64,000 nt of DNA from Enterovibrio paralichthyis (GCF_019209835.1 NZ_JAHUTS010000001.1:186001-250000); one strand, 5' to 3'; positions 23,398 through 31,638 are shown, counted from the first letter of the stretch. A program made the numbers and translations. The notes: a model not told the origin generated them from the letters alone.

Positions 23398-23970
23398 ATG
23401 CCAGTGGGCAGTATTCCATTTGGACCGCTACTGAAAGGGATGGAGCCAAACATCCAGCAAATGCTTGAACAGAGTGCTAAGCCGCTTGGATGTAGTGCGC
23501 AGCGCATTATCCTCCGTCCCGAAGAAATCTGGCGTCATTGCTATTGGGTTTCCTCCGGTGCTGTGCGCTTGTACTACCTTGACCGGGATGGCAAAGAGCA
23601 CAACAAAGCGTTCTTCGTTGACGGCGAGTTTTTCTGGCCGGTCACCCAATCTCTCCAAACCAAACCCTGTGGTTTTTTTATCGAAACCCTTTGCGAAAGC
23701 GCGCTCGTCTCTTGGGAGGTTTCCGGCTTTAAAGCGGCGTTCACGGACACGCAATGGCAACGTTTTTCGCTGCCTTGGGTGGAAGGGCTCTTGAATGCAA
23801 AGATGGAAAGGGAGCAGGATTGGCTGCAACTTAACGCAGGTCAGCGCTATGAGAAATTGCTCGCCACAAAACCTGACTGGATTCACTGCATTCCTGACAT
23901 GCACCTCGCCAGTTACCTCGGCATTACACCTGAATCCCTTTCGAGGATTAAACGTCAACTTAACAAATGA
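23398..23970 (+). CDS. Crp/Fnr family transcriptional regulator
   Basis: 190 aa. The N-terminal cyclic-nucleotide-binding-like beta barrel is seen in RHCYWVSSGAVRLYYLDRDG and HNKAFFVDGEFFWP. A short C-terminal helix-turn-helix, DMHLASYLGITPESLSRIKR, ends the protein. No Fe-S cysteine cluster of the FNR type is seen. Many such short proteins regulate stress or small-molecule exporters. The next gene (DUF1772) starts 60 bases later in the same direction, so the pair may form a unit. Confidence 0.83.
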   Translation: MPVGSIPFGPLLKGMEPNIQQMLEQSAKPLGCSAQRIILRPEEIWRHCYWVSSGAVRLYYLDRDGKEHNKAFFVDGEFFWPVTQSLQTKPCGFFIETLCESALVSWEVSGFKAAFTDTQWQRFSLPWVEGLLNAKMEREQDWLQLNAGQRYEKLLATKPDWIHCIPDMHLASYLGITPESLSRIKRQLNK

Positions 23971-24030
23971 TAAGGCACTATCAATCTTCAGATAACACAC
24001 TGGCTTTCAACACGATTGAAAGGAGGCGTT

Positions 24031-24513
24031 ATGGGAACAGTGCTGAGTTTGGGGTCGACGTTGTTGCTGGGATTGATGGCGGGCTTTTTTGCCACTTACA
24101 GTTTTAACGTCAACTATGCCATGTTAGAAGTGAACGGTGAGATGTATGCCACCGTCCAGTCTTTGTTTAACCAGAATGTCCGTCACGCGGGTTTCTTTCT
24201 CTGTTTCTTTGGCGCAGGTGCGTTGCCACTGCTTACTGCCGTCTATTGGTTCACCAAACGGGAACGAATATCCGGTTGGGCGTGGTTAGTCATTGCTTTG
24301 GCCTATATCCTTGGCATCATAGTGTTTACCCGGTTTATCAATTTACCCCTGAACTACTACACAGAATCGTGGAACCCGATGGCTCTGCCTGGAGACTGGG
24401 AAGCGATCAGGGCTAGCTGGAATGATGCCAACCTGTTTAGGGCGGTCTTATCTATCGGCTTGTTTGCTGTTGCTTTGATTATCAGGGAGCTGTGGAAGCC
24501 CAAAACGCCCTAG
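24031..24513 (+). CDS. DUF1772 membrane protein
   Basis: 160 aa from the ATG at 24031, which follows AAAGGAGGCG exactly as a strong ribosome binding site. Four membrane helices: about 2-22, 55-75, 87-107 and 137-155. FTRFINLPLN, the tryptophan-rich W-N-P-x-x-x-P loop and RASWNDANLFRAVLS are hallmarks of DUF1772/anthrone-oxygenase-like proteins. Function in bacteria is not known. It follows the Crp/Fnr gene. Confidence 0.75.
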   Translation: MGTVLSLGSTLLLGLMAGFFATYSFNVNYAMLEVNGEMYATVQSLFNQNVRHAGFFLCFFGAGALPLLTAVYWFTKRERISGWAWLVIALAYILGIIVFTRFINLPLNYYTESWNPMALPGDWEAIRASWNDANLFRAVLSIGLFAVALIIRELWKPKTP

Positions 24514-24568
24514 TGCAGCCAGTGGTTTTAGAACCTTCCTGCAGCAACTCTGACCAGTGAATGGGTAA

Positions 24569-24596
24569 TTGATAAATCGAACGTTCGTGCTATTTT
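24569..24596 (+). promoter_or_regulatory. tetR promoter overlapped by a palindromic operator
   Basis: TTGATA (24569-24574) and TATTTT (24591-24596) at 16-base spacing. The spacer holds the perfect palindrome CGAACGTTCG (24578-24587). The 18-base stretch 24579-24596 recurs in inverted orientation at 25262-25279 with one mismatch, in front of the hydrolase gene, so one repressor probably controls both promoters. Confidence 0.65.
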
Positions 24597-24622
24597 GAAA
24601 TTAACGAATTGAGTGATACCTA

Positions 24623-25213
24623 ATGAGCAAAAAGAAACAGACCCGGGAGCAGATCTTATCCGCAGCGTTTGATATGGCGAGCCAGGAAGGGCTGGAAAGC
24701 CTGACTATCGGTGAACTTGCAAAACGGGTAGGCATGTCCAAAAGCGGTCTTTTTGCCCATTTCAATGCCCGAGCCAACCTTCAGGCAGCGGTGGTGGAGT
24801 ATGCCGGTGATCGCTTTACTGACCGTGTAATTGCGCCATGCCGTGAAGCCTCGCACCCGAGTGTAGAGGCCAAAGTCCGTCATTTGCTGGACAACTGGCT
24901 GACCTGGAACGGCTCCTTTCAGGGCAGTTGCATGTTCTTGGATGCGTGGCGGGAAAGCCACAGTGAAGAAGATACCATGCAGCAAGCGCTGGAAGTGACC
25001 ATTAAAAAATGGCTCGGTTATCTGCATATTCAGTTCGAAAAAGGGATCGAAACCGGCGAATTCAAGCAAGATCTTGATTGCTGGCAAACCGTGTATGAAC
25101 TCTACGGATTGTACCTAAGCTGTCACCTGTTCCAGACCTTGAAGCTGGAAGCCGAAGGCTCACCAAAATTCTGGAAAGGGATCGATTCCCTGTTTGAGAA
25201 AATCAGGCGTTAA
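24623..25213 (+). CDS. TetR/AcrR family transcriptional regulator
   Basis: 196 aa. Helix-turn-helix at about residues 8-52: REQILSAAFDMASQEGLESL, TIGELAKRVGMSKSGLFAHF. The C-terminal domain (CMFLDAWRESHSEEDTMQQA and beyond) resembles the YcdC/TetR_C type. It precedes an alpha/beta hydrolase gene, and both share an operator-like motif (see 24569 and 25262), so it most likely represses itself and the hydrolase. The ligand may be the substrate of the hydrolase; that is inference. Confidence 0.88.
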   Translation: MSKKKQTREQILSAAFDMASQEGLESLTIGELAKRVGMSKSGLFAHFNARANLQAAVVEYAGDRFTDRVIAPCREASHPSVEAKVRHLLDNWLTWNGSFQGSCMFLDAWRESHSEEDTMQQALEVTIKKWLGYLHIQFEKGIETGEFKQDLDCWQTVYELYGLYLSCHLFQTLKLEAEGSPKFWKGIDSLFEKIRR

Positions 25214-25261
25214 GCGAAGACGGAAAGCAGCAAACGATCATGGCTGCTTTTTCATTAATTC

Positions 25262-25279
25262 AAAATAGCACGACCGTTC
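25262..25279 (-). promoter_or_regulatory. putative operator in front of the hydrolase gene
   Basis: AAAATAGCACGACCGTTC matches, in reverse orientation, 17 of 18 bases of the tetR operator region (24579-24596). It lies 23 bases upstream of the hydrolase start codon. Confidence 0.6.
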
Positions 25280-25301
25280 TAAAAATGATGAGGGACATTT
25301 C

Positions 25302-26159
25302 ATGAGTAGCAAAATCTACTTTGGCAACAATAACCGGTTTAGCTTTCGCCGCAGTGCATTGAGTGTTGCCAGCAAACTGCACCACAAAATCGCGCCGAAG
25401 CATGCTCTGAAAACCGCGCGCCGACTGTTCCTGACGCCAGCAAAAGGCAGAGAGATTAACCCACTCCCTCAAGGCATGAAGATAGAAGCGGTTTCTACAT
25501 CACAAGGCAAGATGATGACCTACCGTTTGGGCTCAGGGCCAACCTGGGTACTGACGCATGGCTGGTCTGGGTCTTCCAACCAATTCTTTCCCCTGATGCA
25601 GTTTATCGCCGATGCTGGGTTTACTGCATTGGCATACGACCATCCGGCGCACGGAAAAAGCGAAGGCAAAGAAGGGAGCATTCCAGCCTTTTTGATGGCG
25701 CTGGACGGCATTTTGAACAAAGAGGCGCAAATCGAAGGGGTGATCGCTCATTCAATGGGAGGTGCGACGCTGTTGGAAAGCGAACACCCGGCATTGCAGG
25801 GTAAGCCGATCATTCTGGTGGCTCCGGTACTCAAGTATTGGGACAACCTGTTCGGTACAGTGGAAGCGTCCGGTTACTCCATGAAACTTTTCCGGGAAGT
25901 GGTATCAACGGTCAGCAATGAATACAACGTGCGTATCGAAGATGTGGATCCTTTTAAAAAGCTCGGTAACCGCCAGTCTCCCGTGTTTATCGTCCATGAT
26001 AGAGGTGATCGGTTTGCGCCATTTGGCGTCTCTAAAGAAGCCTCTGAAAACTATGCACATGTCACCTTGGTTGAAACTGATGGGTTGGGCCACGGCCGTG
26101 TGCTGAAAGCCGATCCGCTGAAAGAGGCATTTACAAAAATCGCTGGTGGGTGTGCCTAG
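25302..26159 (+). CDS. alpha/beta hydrolase
   Basis: 285 aa. Oxyanion strand LTHGWSGSSNQFFPL, nucleophile elbow AHSMGG (Ser in a variant A-x-S-x-G), acid in VHDRGDRFAPF and catalytic His in GLGHGR give a complete triad. The N-terminal 45 residues are basic and Ser/Arg-rich without a clear signal sequence. It is probably an esterase-type enzyme induced through the adjacent TetR regulator. The stop codon TAG (26157-26159) is contributed by the CTAG target duplication of the 262-bp element that begins at the next base; before insertion the same CTAG would already have ended the gene. Confidence 0.85.
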   Translation: MSSKIYFGNNNRFSFRRSALSVASKLHHKIAPKHALKTARRLFLTPAKGREINPLPQGMKIEAVSTSQGKMMTYRLGSGPTWVLTHGWSGSSNQFFPLMQFIADAGFTALAYDHPAHGKSEGKEGSIPAFLMALDGILNKEAQIEGVIAHSMGGATLLESEHPALQGKPIILVAPVLKYWDNLFGTVEASGYSMKLFREVVSTVSNEYNVRIEDVDPFKKLGNRQSPVFIVHDRGDRFAPFGVSKEASENYAHVTLVETDGLGHGRVLKADPLKEAFTKIAGGCA

Positions 26160-26421
26160 GGTCTGTTGACCTTTGGTGGTTAAATTTTGTTCTAGCCATA
26201 AGCGTTTTAGGCGCGGCGAGGTGTGTGCCGCCTAGTTATTCTAAGCAAATACACCTCAACAAAGCATAAAACGCTTAGGGCAGAACCCTTCGGGCAGCGT
26301 TTGTGGGGAATTTCTGCTGTGTTATCGGCTTCTCATGTAGGCTAGCTACACATCGAAGCCTCTGCCTTGCATAAAATCCCCACAAACTGCTGCAAAAATC
26401 ATCATCAAAGGTCAACAGACC
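26160..26421 (+). mobile_element. 262-bp MITE-like element, copy 1
   Basis: Flanked by CTAG on both sides (26156-26159, 26422-26425). Perfect 16-base terminal inverted repeats read GGTCTGTTGACCTTTG inward from each end. There is no coding capacity. Internal arms predict two stem-loops: AAGCGTTTTA (26200-26209) with TAAAACGCTT (26267-26276), and GCAGC-GTTTGTGGGGA (26294-26309) with its complement at 26377-26393. It is identical over 262 of 262 bases to the inverse of copy 2 at 43850. A 4-bp CTAG duplication is typical of IS5-group transposases (YTAR target), which probably mobilise it; no such transposase lies in this window. Confidence 0.9.
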
Positions 26422-26492
26422 CTAGTATGGCATCAATGTTGATCACTTTATCAATCTGGGCGCTATCCCTGTCTCTGTTCTGATTTTTGTTC

Positions 26493-26538
26493 TTCCGGTG
26501 TGTTATCCTCCCCGTGATCTCACAACAGCACACCGGAA
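26493..26538 (+). promoter_or_regulatory. 5' hairpin that would hide the ribosome binding site of the NYN gene
   Basis: TTCCGGTGTG (26493-26502) and CACACCGGAA (26529-26538) are perfect 10-base complements around a 26-base loop. The GGAA at the 3' end of the right arm is the best Shine-Dalgarno for the TTG start at 26545. Whether the left arm is transcribed is not known; it could instead be a DNA operator. Confidence 0.45.
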
Positions 26539-26544
26539 TTCCCC

Positions 26545-27018
26545 TTGAAGAAAATTGCCGTATTTGCAGACGTTCAAAATATCTATTACACCACCCGACA
26601 GGCTTATGGCCGTCAGTTTAATTACCGCAAACTGTGGCAAAAATTGCAGGAGATGGGCGAGGTGGTGCATGCGACTGCCTATGCGATCCGCCGCGATGAC
26701 GATCAGCAAATTAAATTCCAGGATGCACTGCGCCATATCGGTTTTGAAGTGAAGCTGAAACCTTATATTCAGCGTGCCGATGGCAGCACGAAAGGGGATT
26801 GGGATGTGGGTATCGCCATTGATGTGATGGAACTGGCGCCTGAAGTCGATGCGGTGATCCTGCTTTCCGGTGATGGGGATTTTGATTTACTGCTCAACAA
26901 AGTGCGTGAACGTTATGGCAAAGAAGCCATTGTGTTCGGCGTACCGGCGCTGACTGCTAATTCCCTGATCAACAGCGCCGATCGTTTTATGCGCATTGAA
27001 GAAGATTTGCTCCTCTAG
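26545..27018 (+). CDS. NYN domain protein (LabA/DUF88-like)
   Basis: 157 aa from a TTG start. The PIN-like NYN fold shows its acidic centre: FADVQNIYYT near the start, KGDWDVGIAIDVMEL in the middle, LLSGDGDFDLLLNKV and a late SADRFMRIEED. These Asp residues (about 9, 89, 93, 112, 114) would bind the metal for RNase activity. LabA-like proteins are small and cytoplasmic; the biological targets are unknown. A 10-bp inverted repeat overlaps its ribosome binding site. The transposable element copy 1 ends 123 bases upstream. Confidence 0.85.
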   Translation: MKKIAVFADVQNIYYTTRQAYGRQFNYRKLWQKLQEMGEVVHATAYAIRRDDDQQIKFQDALRHIGFEVKLKPYIQRADGSTKGDWDVGIAIDVMELAPEVDAVILLSGDGDFDLLLNKVRERYGKEAIVFGVPALTANSLINSADRFMRIEEDLLL

Positions 27019-27029
27019 ATTGCGCTTAA

Positions 27030-27536
27030 TCAGAGGCGACGTTTCAGCAGCATAACATCGGGTTCCGGTCGCGAGCCCGATTGCTCAACAAAATCCAGTT
27101 TATCCAACAAGCTCAAACATCGGTGGTTATCTTCCAGCGTGATAGCAATAAGTGATGTCATGCCCAGCGTATTCCTGGCAACTTCTATCATCAGCTCAGC
27201 CGCTTCTCTCGCATATCCCTTGCCTTCAAATTCGGGCAGGTAGCCAAACCCCAAATCGATATCATCCAGCGTATCGCGGTCAATTAAACCACACACGCCA
27301 ATCGGTTCACCGGAGTCTTTCAGCTCAACCGCCAATAGACCCATAAACCGCTCTTTGTACATAGGAATCAAGGTTGATCGCAGGTATACCGCCGCATCAA
27401 TATCGCTGCGGATGTTTTTGTCACCGACAAAGTACAAAAAGCCCGGGGTGTTGTAGAGCCGGTTGATGAAACCGGCATCGCTTTCATGGAGAAGACGCAG
27501 GGTGAGGCGCTGGGTGGTGATAGGCAAAGACTGCAT
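27030..27536 (-). CDS. GNAT family N-acetyltransferase (RimJ/RimL type)
   Basis: 168 aa. TTQRLTLRLLHESDAGFINR at the N-terminus, DIDLGFGYLPEFEGKGYARE with the acetyl-CoA loop (residues about 93-116), and LEDNHRCLSLLDKLDF at the end are classic RimJ/RimL/YdaF features. It probably acetylates an amine of a peptide or small molecule; the substrate is unknown. It is convergent with the NYN gene and lies downstream of the pmbA terminator. Confidence 0.83.
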   Translation of the reverse strand: MQSLPITTQRLTLRLLHESDAGFINRLYNTPGFLYFVGDKNIRSDIDAAVYLRSTLIPMYKERFMGLLAVELKDSGEPIGVCGLIDRDTLDDIDLGFGYLPEFEGKGYAREAAELMIEVARNTLGMTSLIAITLEDNHRCLSLLDKLDFVEQSGSRPEPDVMLLKRRL

Positions 27537-27549
27537 GATTTTGTCCTAT

Positions 27550-27594
27550 AAAAAGCCCGTATCAACATGACCAAGCGGTATGCCGATACGGGGC
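27550..27594 (-). terminator. terminator after the pmbA-like gene
   Basis: On the minus strand GCCCCGTATC pairs with GATACGGGC (one bulged base) across a 21-base loop, followed by TTTTTATA. It lies just downstream of the stop at 27609. Confidence 0.65.
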
Positions 27595-27608
27595 TTTTTC
27601 TTTATATA

Positions 27609-28952
27609 TTACTTACCGGCGATGCTCAGTCGCGCAAAGCGGATCATAGGCGCGAAGAAGTGACCGTCGTAGTTGGCGATCACTGTGTTGCTGACGGCTT
27701 CTACCTCTTTGATCATGGTGTAGAAGTTGCCTGCCACCGTAATGCCACGAACCGGTTGGATACGCTTGCCATCGCGGCACAGGAAGCCACTTGCGCCAAA
27801 CGAGAATTCGCCGCTGACGGAGTCCGCACCCGAATGCACACCCTGAAGCTCAACGAGTTCCAGATATTCACCTGCAGTCACTTCGGCTTCGCTGCTCTTG
27901 CCAGCGCCAATCACATCATGGCGTGAAGCAATGCTGAGCGAACCTTTCGCCGAACGGCCAGCGTTCGGAGTATGTGCCACGCCAAAATGTGCTGCAGTGG
28001 CTGAGTTGTGCAGTAAGCCAGTCAGTACACCGTCCTGAATCAGTGGTGTATCTGCCGTTGCGAAGCCTTCGCCATCGAATGCTTTAATGGCATGACCACC
28101 CGGCATATAGGCAACATCGGTCAGCGTCAGCAGTGGGCTGGCAACCTGTTCACCCACTTTATTGCGCCAAGGGTTAATGCCCTTTTTCGCCCATTCGCCG
28201 GAGAAGACTGAACCAAACGCACCCAACACTTCGTTCAGGCAGTCCTGTTCAAAGATCACTGAATATTGACCGGTTGGAACTGGCGTACCCTCCAGCAATG
28301 CTTCCGCCATTTGGTAAGCATCTTCAATGATCTTCTCTGGCGTCAGGCCGTCGAAAGTACGGGCAACAGAAGCGGCAATATGCATTGCTTGCTTGTCGTT
28401 GTGGTCAATCAGCGCCGTGGTATAGCAGCTCAGTGTGCGCTCGCGGTGGGAACAACGGGCGCCAAGTGTGTTGCCCAGTAACAGCAGGGAACTGTTTTCG
28501 CTGTAACCGTTGTACGGGGCACTTTTCGCCAGTGGTTTCTCGCGGATTTTGCCTTCCAGCGATAGCGCCAACTCGATTTTTTGCTCGGCGGTGGCGTTAT
28601 CCTGCTGGTAGATTTCTGGATAATCCGTGCTGATGTTTAAACCTTCCGCGCGGATTTTCTGCAGCGGATCTTTTTTGGTAAAACTGGCATTGGTCAGTGC
28701 CTGGTCAACCATCTGTGCCAGGTTTTCCGGCTCCAGTGATTCGGAATAGCTGATCGCCACGTGCTCATCTTTGATCACGCGAACACCAATCACCTGGCTG
28801 GCTGTTACCTTGTATTCAGACAATTCGCCTTGATCGGCTTTCAGGCTGAAGCTTTCGCTGCTTGATGCAATCACATCCGCTTCTGCGCCACTTTTTCTCG
28901 CCAGTTCAAGCACCTGCTCAATGGCGTTTTCCAATGTTTTCATTTCGCTCAT
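27609..28952 (-). CDS. pmbA: TldE/PmbA family metalloprotease subunit
   Basis: 447 aa, normal for the family (E. coli PmbA 450). Features: EQVLELARKSGAEADVIASS, GVRVIKDEHVAISYSESL, GNTLGARCSHRERTLSCYTT, DGEGFATADTPLIQDGVLTG and GEFSFGASGFLCRDGKRIQP, the last being the typical C-terminal barrel. It lacks the HExxxH zinc motif, as expected for the non-catalytic partner of TldD. It overlaps the upstream tldD-like gene by one base, so a TldD/TldE heterodimer is made from one message. In E. coli the two genes are unlinked, so this may be a second, paralogous pair. Confidence 0.85.
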   Translation of the reverse strand: MSEMKTLENAIEQVLELARKSGAEADVIASSSESFSLKADQGELSEYKVTASQVIGVRVIKDEHVAISYSESLEPENLAQMVDQALTNASFTKKDPLQKIRAEGLNISTDYPEIYQQDNATAEQKIELALSLEGKIREKPLAKSAPYNGYSENSSLLLLGNTLGARCSHRERTLSCYTTALIDHNDKQAMHIAASVARTFDGLTPEKIIEDAYQMAEALLEGTPVPTGQYSVIFEQDCLNEVLGAFGSVFSGEWAKKGINPWRNKVGEQVASPLLTLTDVAYMPGGHAIKAFDGEGFATADTPLIQDGVLTGLLHNSATAAHFGVAHTPNAGRSAKGSLSIASRHDVIGAGKSSEAEVTAGEYLELVELQGVHSGADSVSGEFSFGASGFLCRDGKRIQPVRGITVAGNFYTMIKEVEAVSNTVIANYDGHFFAPMIRFARLSIAGK

Positions 28953-30337
28953 CAGTTACCGCCTCCTACCAGGATATTGTCGACTTTCAGCGCTGCCTGC
29001 CCAACCGTGGTGGGAACAGAACCGCTCACTGAACCACACATACCGGCGGCAAGTTCGAAGTCTTTGCCCACCATGCTGATCTCTTTCAGCACTTTTGGAC
29101 CTGTACTGATAAGCGTGGCGGATTTCAGCGGCTTGGTCACTTTACCGTTTTCAATCAGGTAGGCTTCCTGCACCGCGAAGTTAAATTCGCCGGTACCCGG
29201 CTGCACGGAGCCGCCGCCCATCTTCTTGGCGTAAATACCACGCTCAATGCTGCCAATCATGTCTTCAAACGAATCATTACCCGCTTCGATGAAGGTGTTG
29301 CGCATGCGTGAGGTCGGTGCGTATTTGTAGGATTCACGACGGCCAGAGCCTGTGCGTTCAAAGCCGGTTTTCAGGCTGCCCATGTGGTCAACCATAAAGC
29401 TGGTGAGCTTACCATCTTTGATCAGTTGGGTACGTTGGGTTTCCATGCCTTCATCATCGATGTTGATAGAACCCCATTCATTGGTCATCAAACCATCGTC
29501 GACCGCATTCACGACTGGGTTTGCAATCATTTCGCCCATCTTGTCGTGGAAGACCGACGCTTTCTTGGCAACCGAAGTGGTTTCCAGCAGGTGACCACAG
29601 GCTTCGTGGAAAATCACGCCGCCAAAACCGTTACCGATCACTACCGGCATTTCACCGGAAGGACAGGCTGATGCGCCGAGCTTAATCAGCGCCTGCTTGG
29701 CGGCCATTTCGCCCAGCGCTTCCGGGTCGATTTGGCTGTTAAATTCCCAGCCGGACAGCATGCCCGGTGCTTCGTAACCGGTAGCCTGCTCATTGCCCAG
29801 AGTCGCTACAACCGATGAAGCAATGCGGGTGTAATGGCGGGTATCCTGCGCATGAAGGCCAGTAGAGTTGAAGATCTCAATCTGCTGCTCGCGTTGAAGA
29901 ATGCGGCTGACAATCTGCGAGATTTTGTCGCTTTCAGCACGGGCGCGGGCGTCAACACGCTTAAGGAATGCAATTTTCTCTTCAACATGGTTGTTAGTCG
30001 AGAAAGGCTGGCTGACAGGATGGCGGTCTTCGCGCTGCATGAAGTTCAATGCGCCAGCTTGTGCAATCTGGTCACGTTTGTCTTTCGCACACAGCAGGGA
30101 GGTGACCTGCTTAAGCTTTTCTTCATCCTGACTGTTGGTGTAGCCATAAAGCACTTTATGGCCGAAAAATAGACGGATACCGATACCAAAATCGATGCCT
30201 GAATTCACTTTATCGACGTCACCGGAAAGCACTTCAACGCTACCGGAGTGATGTCTTTCAACAAACAACTCCGCAAAATCTGCCCCCAAAAACAGCGCGT
30301 GATCAATCACGGCCTTGGCAGTGTTTGGATTTAACAT
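28952..30337 (-). CDS. tldD: TldD family metalloprotease catalytic subunit
   Basis: 461 aa (E. coli TldD 481). The zinc-binding motif is HEACGHLLE, within GFGGVIFHEACGH, and further family blocks are DDEGMETQRTQLIKDGKLTS, RRESYKYAPTSRMRNTFIEA and GSVQPGTGEFNFAVQEAYLI, the last containing the other ligand region. With the downstream TldE/PmbA gene it should form the protease that degrades unfolded short peptides through a narrow channel, as for TldD/E maturing microcin B17 and degrading CcdA in E. coli. The pairing in one operon and slightly short length suggest the second subfamily of the group rather than the housekeeping tldD. Confidence 0.85.
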   Translation of the reverse strand: MLNPNTAKAVIDHALFLGADFAELFVERHHSGSVEVLSGDVDKVNSGIDFGIGIRLFFGHKVLYGYTNSQDEEKLKQVTSLLCAKDKRDQIAQAGALNFMQREDRHPVSQPFSTNNHVEEKIAFLKRVDARARAESDKISQIVSRILQREQQIEIFNSTGLHAQDTRHYTRIASSVVATLGNEQATGYEAPGMLSGWEFNSQIDPEALGEMAAKQALIKLGASACPSGEMPVVIGNGFGGVIFHEACGHLLETTSVAKKASVFHDKMGEMIANPVVNAVDDGLMTNEWGSINIDDEGMETQRTQLIKDGKLTSFMVDHMGSLKTGFERTGSGRRESYKYAPTSRMRNTFIEAGNDSFEDMIGSIERGIYAKKMGGGSVQPGTGEFNFAVQEAYLIENGKVTKPLKSATLISTGPKVLKEISMVGKDFELAAGMCGSVSGSVPTTVGQAALKVDNILVGGGN

Positions 30338-30540
30338 TCGTTTCTCCTCGCCAGAGTGAGTTTTTCTCTTATTACTTTGAGGTTATCAGCAATGCGTAAA
30401 CGCACCAATCATCTTTACCTTTTAGTGAGATAGACCATTTCTATGTGCTGAAAGTTTGCTCAATTGCAGTCAGAAATGGAAAAAACACTCCCTTCTTGAA
30501 AACAGCTTGATACACTTCGCTTTCTTGGTGCTGCCTGTAC

Positions 30541-31539
30541 ATGGAAACAAAAATGGCCGAAAAACTGACGAAAAAAGTTCCAACAAATATCATCACCGGA
30601 TTCCTGGGTGTTGGAAAAACCACAGCAATCCTGAATTTGCTTAAACAGAAGCCTGAAAACGAAAACTGGGCGGTATTGGTAAATGAGTTTGGTGAAGTGG
30701 GTGTCGACGGCGCATTCCTGAGCGAGCAGGGCGCGATAGTCAAAGAAGTCCCGGGCGGCTGTATGTGCTGTGTGGCAGGCTTGCCAATGGCAATCGGCAT
30801 CAATGCATTATTGGCGCAAAATCCTGATCGCCTGTTGATCGAGCCAACCGGCCTTGGCCACCCAAAAGACATTATCGGCAAACTGCTTTCTGAGCATTAC
30901 GAAAACTATATCGAACTCAATGCGACCATCACGCTGGTGGATGCACGCAACTTCGCAGATGCACGCTACACCGAAAACCAGAATTTCCAGGATCAACTGG
31001 CACTGGCAGATGTCGTAGTAGCCAACAAGGTCGATTTATCCTCGCCAGAAGATCTGGCCGCGTTTGATGCCTATGTGGCGAATTCTGAAATTGCCAAGCT
31101 GGCGGCAGGCTATGCCGAGCAGGGTCAACTGAACCCAGAATGGCTGTCATTGCCACGTGTTGACCGCAACGCTCAATTCGCCCACCACCATTCCCATGAC
31201 GGTGATGAAATGCCGCCGTTTGAACTTGAACCAGGTCAGAAATTCTGCCGCAAGGAAAACAAAGGGCAGGGCTATGTCAGCTGTGGCTGGGTGTTTGAAC
31301 CGAACACTGTATTCCCGTTTGATTCGCTCTATGGCCTGTTTTCCAACCTTAACGCTGAGCGCGTGAAAGCGGTGATGAAAACTGACGACGGCATGTTTGC
31401 GTTCAACGCGGTGAACCAGATGGTGACGGTCACGCCAATCAGCCTGGATGGCGTGGAATCTAAAGTCGAAGTGATCGACAAAGACCCGCTGCCGTGGGAT
31501 GAACTGGAAGAGATCCTGCTTTCGTTTATCCAGCAATAA
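30541..31539 (+). CDS. yeiR: CobW/G3E family zinc-binding GTPase, YeiR type
   Basis: 332 aa. Walker A GFLGVGKTT (20-28), VLVNEFGEVGVDG switch, metal-binding CxCC in GGCMCC (Cys74, 76, 77), LLIEPTGLGHP, NKVD guanine specificity motif, and a His-rich stretch HHHSHDGDE at about 220-228. The order and wording match E. coli YeiR, a zinc-responsive GTPase of the metallochaperone group. It probably delivers zinc to client proteins under limitation. An in-frame ATG four codons in is an alternative start. A strong terminator follows. No Zur-like palindrome is visible upstream. Confidence 0.87.
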   Translation: METKMAEKLTKKVPTNIITGFLGVGKTTAILNLLKQKPENENWAVLVNEFGEVGVDGAFLSEQGAIVKEVPGGCMCCVAGLPMAIGINALLAQNPDRLLIEPTGLGHPKDIIGKLLSEHYENYIELNATITLVDARNFADARYTENQNFQDQLALADVVVANKVDLSSPEDLAAFDAYVANSEIAKLAAGYAEQGQLNPEWLSLPRVDRNAQFAHHHSHDGDEMPPFELEPGQKFCRKENKGQGYVSCGWVFEPNTVFPFDSLYGLFSNLNAERVKAVMKTDDGMFAFNAVNQMVTVTPISLDGVESKVEVIDKDPLPWDELEEILLSFIQQ

Positions 31540-31550
31540 CGACGCCAGAT

Positions 31551-31577
31551 GCCCAACCCTGTGTTGGGCATTTTTTT
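31551..31577 (+). terminator. Rho-independent terminator after the YeiR-type gene
   Basis: GCCCAAC (31551-31557) with GTTGGGC (31563-31569), 5-base loop, then a 7-base T run. Confidence 0.88.
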
Positions 31578-31610
31578 GTCCCTCTGTCTGCGCCAAAATC
31601 CCGCCAAAGG

Positions 31611-31638
31611 TGGCAATCTTTGGCTAAAAAGGTACAAT
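31611..31638 (+). promoter_or_regulatory. putative promoter of the RluA-family gene
   Basis: TGGCAA (31611-31616) and TACAAT (31633-31638) spaced by 16 bases. Its position rules out a translation start upstream of 31640 and supports the ATG at 31674. Confidence 0.45.

Noticed and set aside
26160..26421. REP/ERIC-type palindromic repeat instead of a transposable element
   Set aside because: CTAG duplications and perfect 16-base termini at both copies, with complete sequence identity, fit a MITE better.
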